Below, in pieces: positions 38,006-38,106 of a stretch of DNA of 38,106 bases. Where the stretch lies: positions 1-38,106 of the forward strand of contig JACREJ010000075.1 of the NCBI GenBank assembly GCA_016218305.1. Direction: 5' to 3'. The position numbers and the translations under genes were made by a program. Source of the DNA: Gemmatimonadota bacterium (GTDB taxonomy: Bacteria > Gemmatimonadota > Gemmatimonadetes > Gemmatimonadales > Gemmatimonadaceae). The notes under the pieces were generated by a model. It made no database searches, was not told where the DNA came from, and saw only the letters and a list, made by a program, of their open reading frames with translations. Numbering within the stretch: position 1 is the first letter of the stretch; the number at the start of each line of letters is the position of its first letter.

Positions 38006-38106
38006 ATGATGCTCTCCCTCTTCCTGCAGGTTGTACTCCTGTGGACGATCCCGCTGGCGCCGATTCCCGGTGCCCATCTGCGCGCCCGCACGCTGGCCGT
38101 GCTCAA
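38006..38106 (+). CDS. Start of a membrane or exported protein (3'-truncated)
   Basis: A plus-strand frame starts with two Met codons (38006, 38009) and continues to the window end: M-M-L-S-L-F-L-Q-V-V-L-L-W-T-I-P-L-A-P. That is a hydrophobic helix suitable as a signal anchor. Its codons end in G or C in most positions, as in the genes around, which supports real coding. The opposing minus-strand frame (ATG at 38007, with GGAAGAGGGAGAGC upstream) has weaker codon bias. Only 33 residues are visible, so no family can be named. Confidence 0.45.
   Translation, partial: MMLSLFLQVVLLWTIPLAPIPGAHLRARTLAVL

Noticed and set aside
37663-38106. Minus-strand coding frame at the right end with a good ribosome binding site
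   Set aside because: It overlaps the permease gene in another frame and has weak third-position GC; the plus-strand frame at 38006 fits better.

Overview
The window is about 38 kb of high-GC, densely coding bacterial chromosome. Its codons mostly end in G or C. I infer a Gemmatimonadota (Gemmatimonas-like) genome. The grounds are a Gram-negative layout (patatin-linked outer-membrane barrel, lipoproteins with lipoboxes), an EF-Tu with an unusual switch I region, and two lipoproteins whose mature N-termini read C-G-D-S-T-G-P and C-D-R-S-S-T-E-P, a style I associate with that phylum. This assignment comes from recall and was not tested by a search. No rRNA, tRNA, CRISPR array, insertion sequence or prophage was seen. 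Layout: (1) 1-3319: a patatin phospholipase with an outer-membrane barrel, cut at its catalytic GXSXG motif by the window edge, then a PlsB-like acyltransferase 3 nt downstream. (2) 3479-9239: the str genes, split in two. rpsL-rpsG have their own promoter and end at a hairpin. An inverted lipoprotein gene and about 600 bp of non-coding DNA follow. That DNA holds a promoter and, about 340 nt later, a U-tract terminator 69 nt before fusA, so it is either an unrecognised ncRNA or a fusA leader attenuator. fusA and tuf follow. (3) 9366-22307: a complete S10 plus spc block in classical order, rpsJ to rplO, then secY, adk and map, tightly spaced or overlapping. Several of these proteins carry low-complexity tails: an RGG-rich N-terminus on S5, a histone H1-like tail on L4, and shorter ones on S19, L5 and L30. 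The alpha-operon genes (infA, rpmJ, rpsM, rpsK, rpsD, rpoA, rplQ) do not follow map here. (4) 22317-28116: a GT-C membrane glycosyltransferase gene facing a minus-strand run of four genes: an inositol monophosphatase-family enzyme, bifunctional ftcD, a YwaF-like membrane protein and a coiled-coil membrane protein. (5) 28140-32995: trpS, an MgtC-family membrane protein, a 2-hydroxyacid dehydrogenase, a PilT ATPase and a DapA-family aldolase, all plus strand. (6) 32992-38106: an S41 protease-like lipoprotein, divergent purA with an unusual promoter, dyad and hairpin, a second lipoprotein, an AI-2E family permease, and the first codons of a gene leaving the window. The most unusual feature not explained by genes is a family of short tandem repeats with a strict 7-nt period. 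They lie only in spacers between genes (before rpsL, rpsJ, rplC, rpsH and the dapA-like gene, with a degenerate one upstream of ftcD). At three sites a purine-rich run is followed by its complementary pyrimidine-rich run, so the spacer can form a long hairpin inside ribosomal-protein transcripts.
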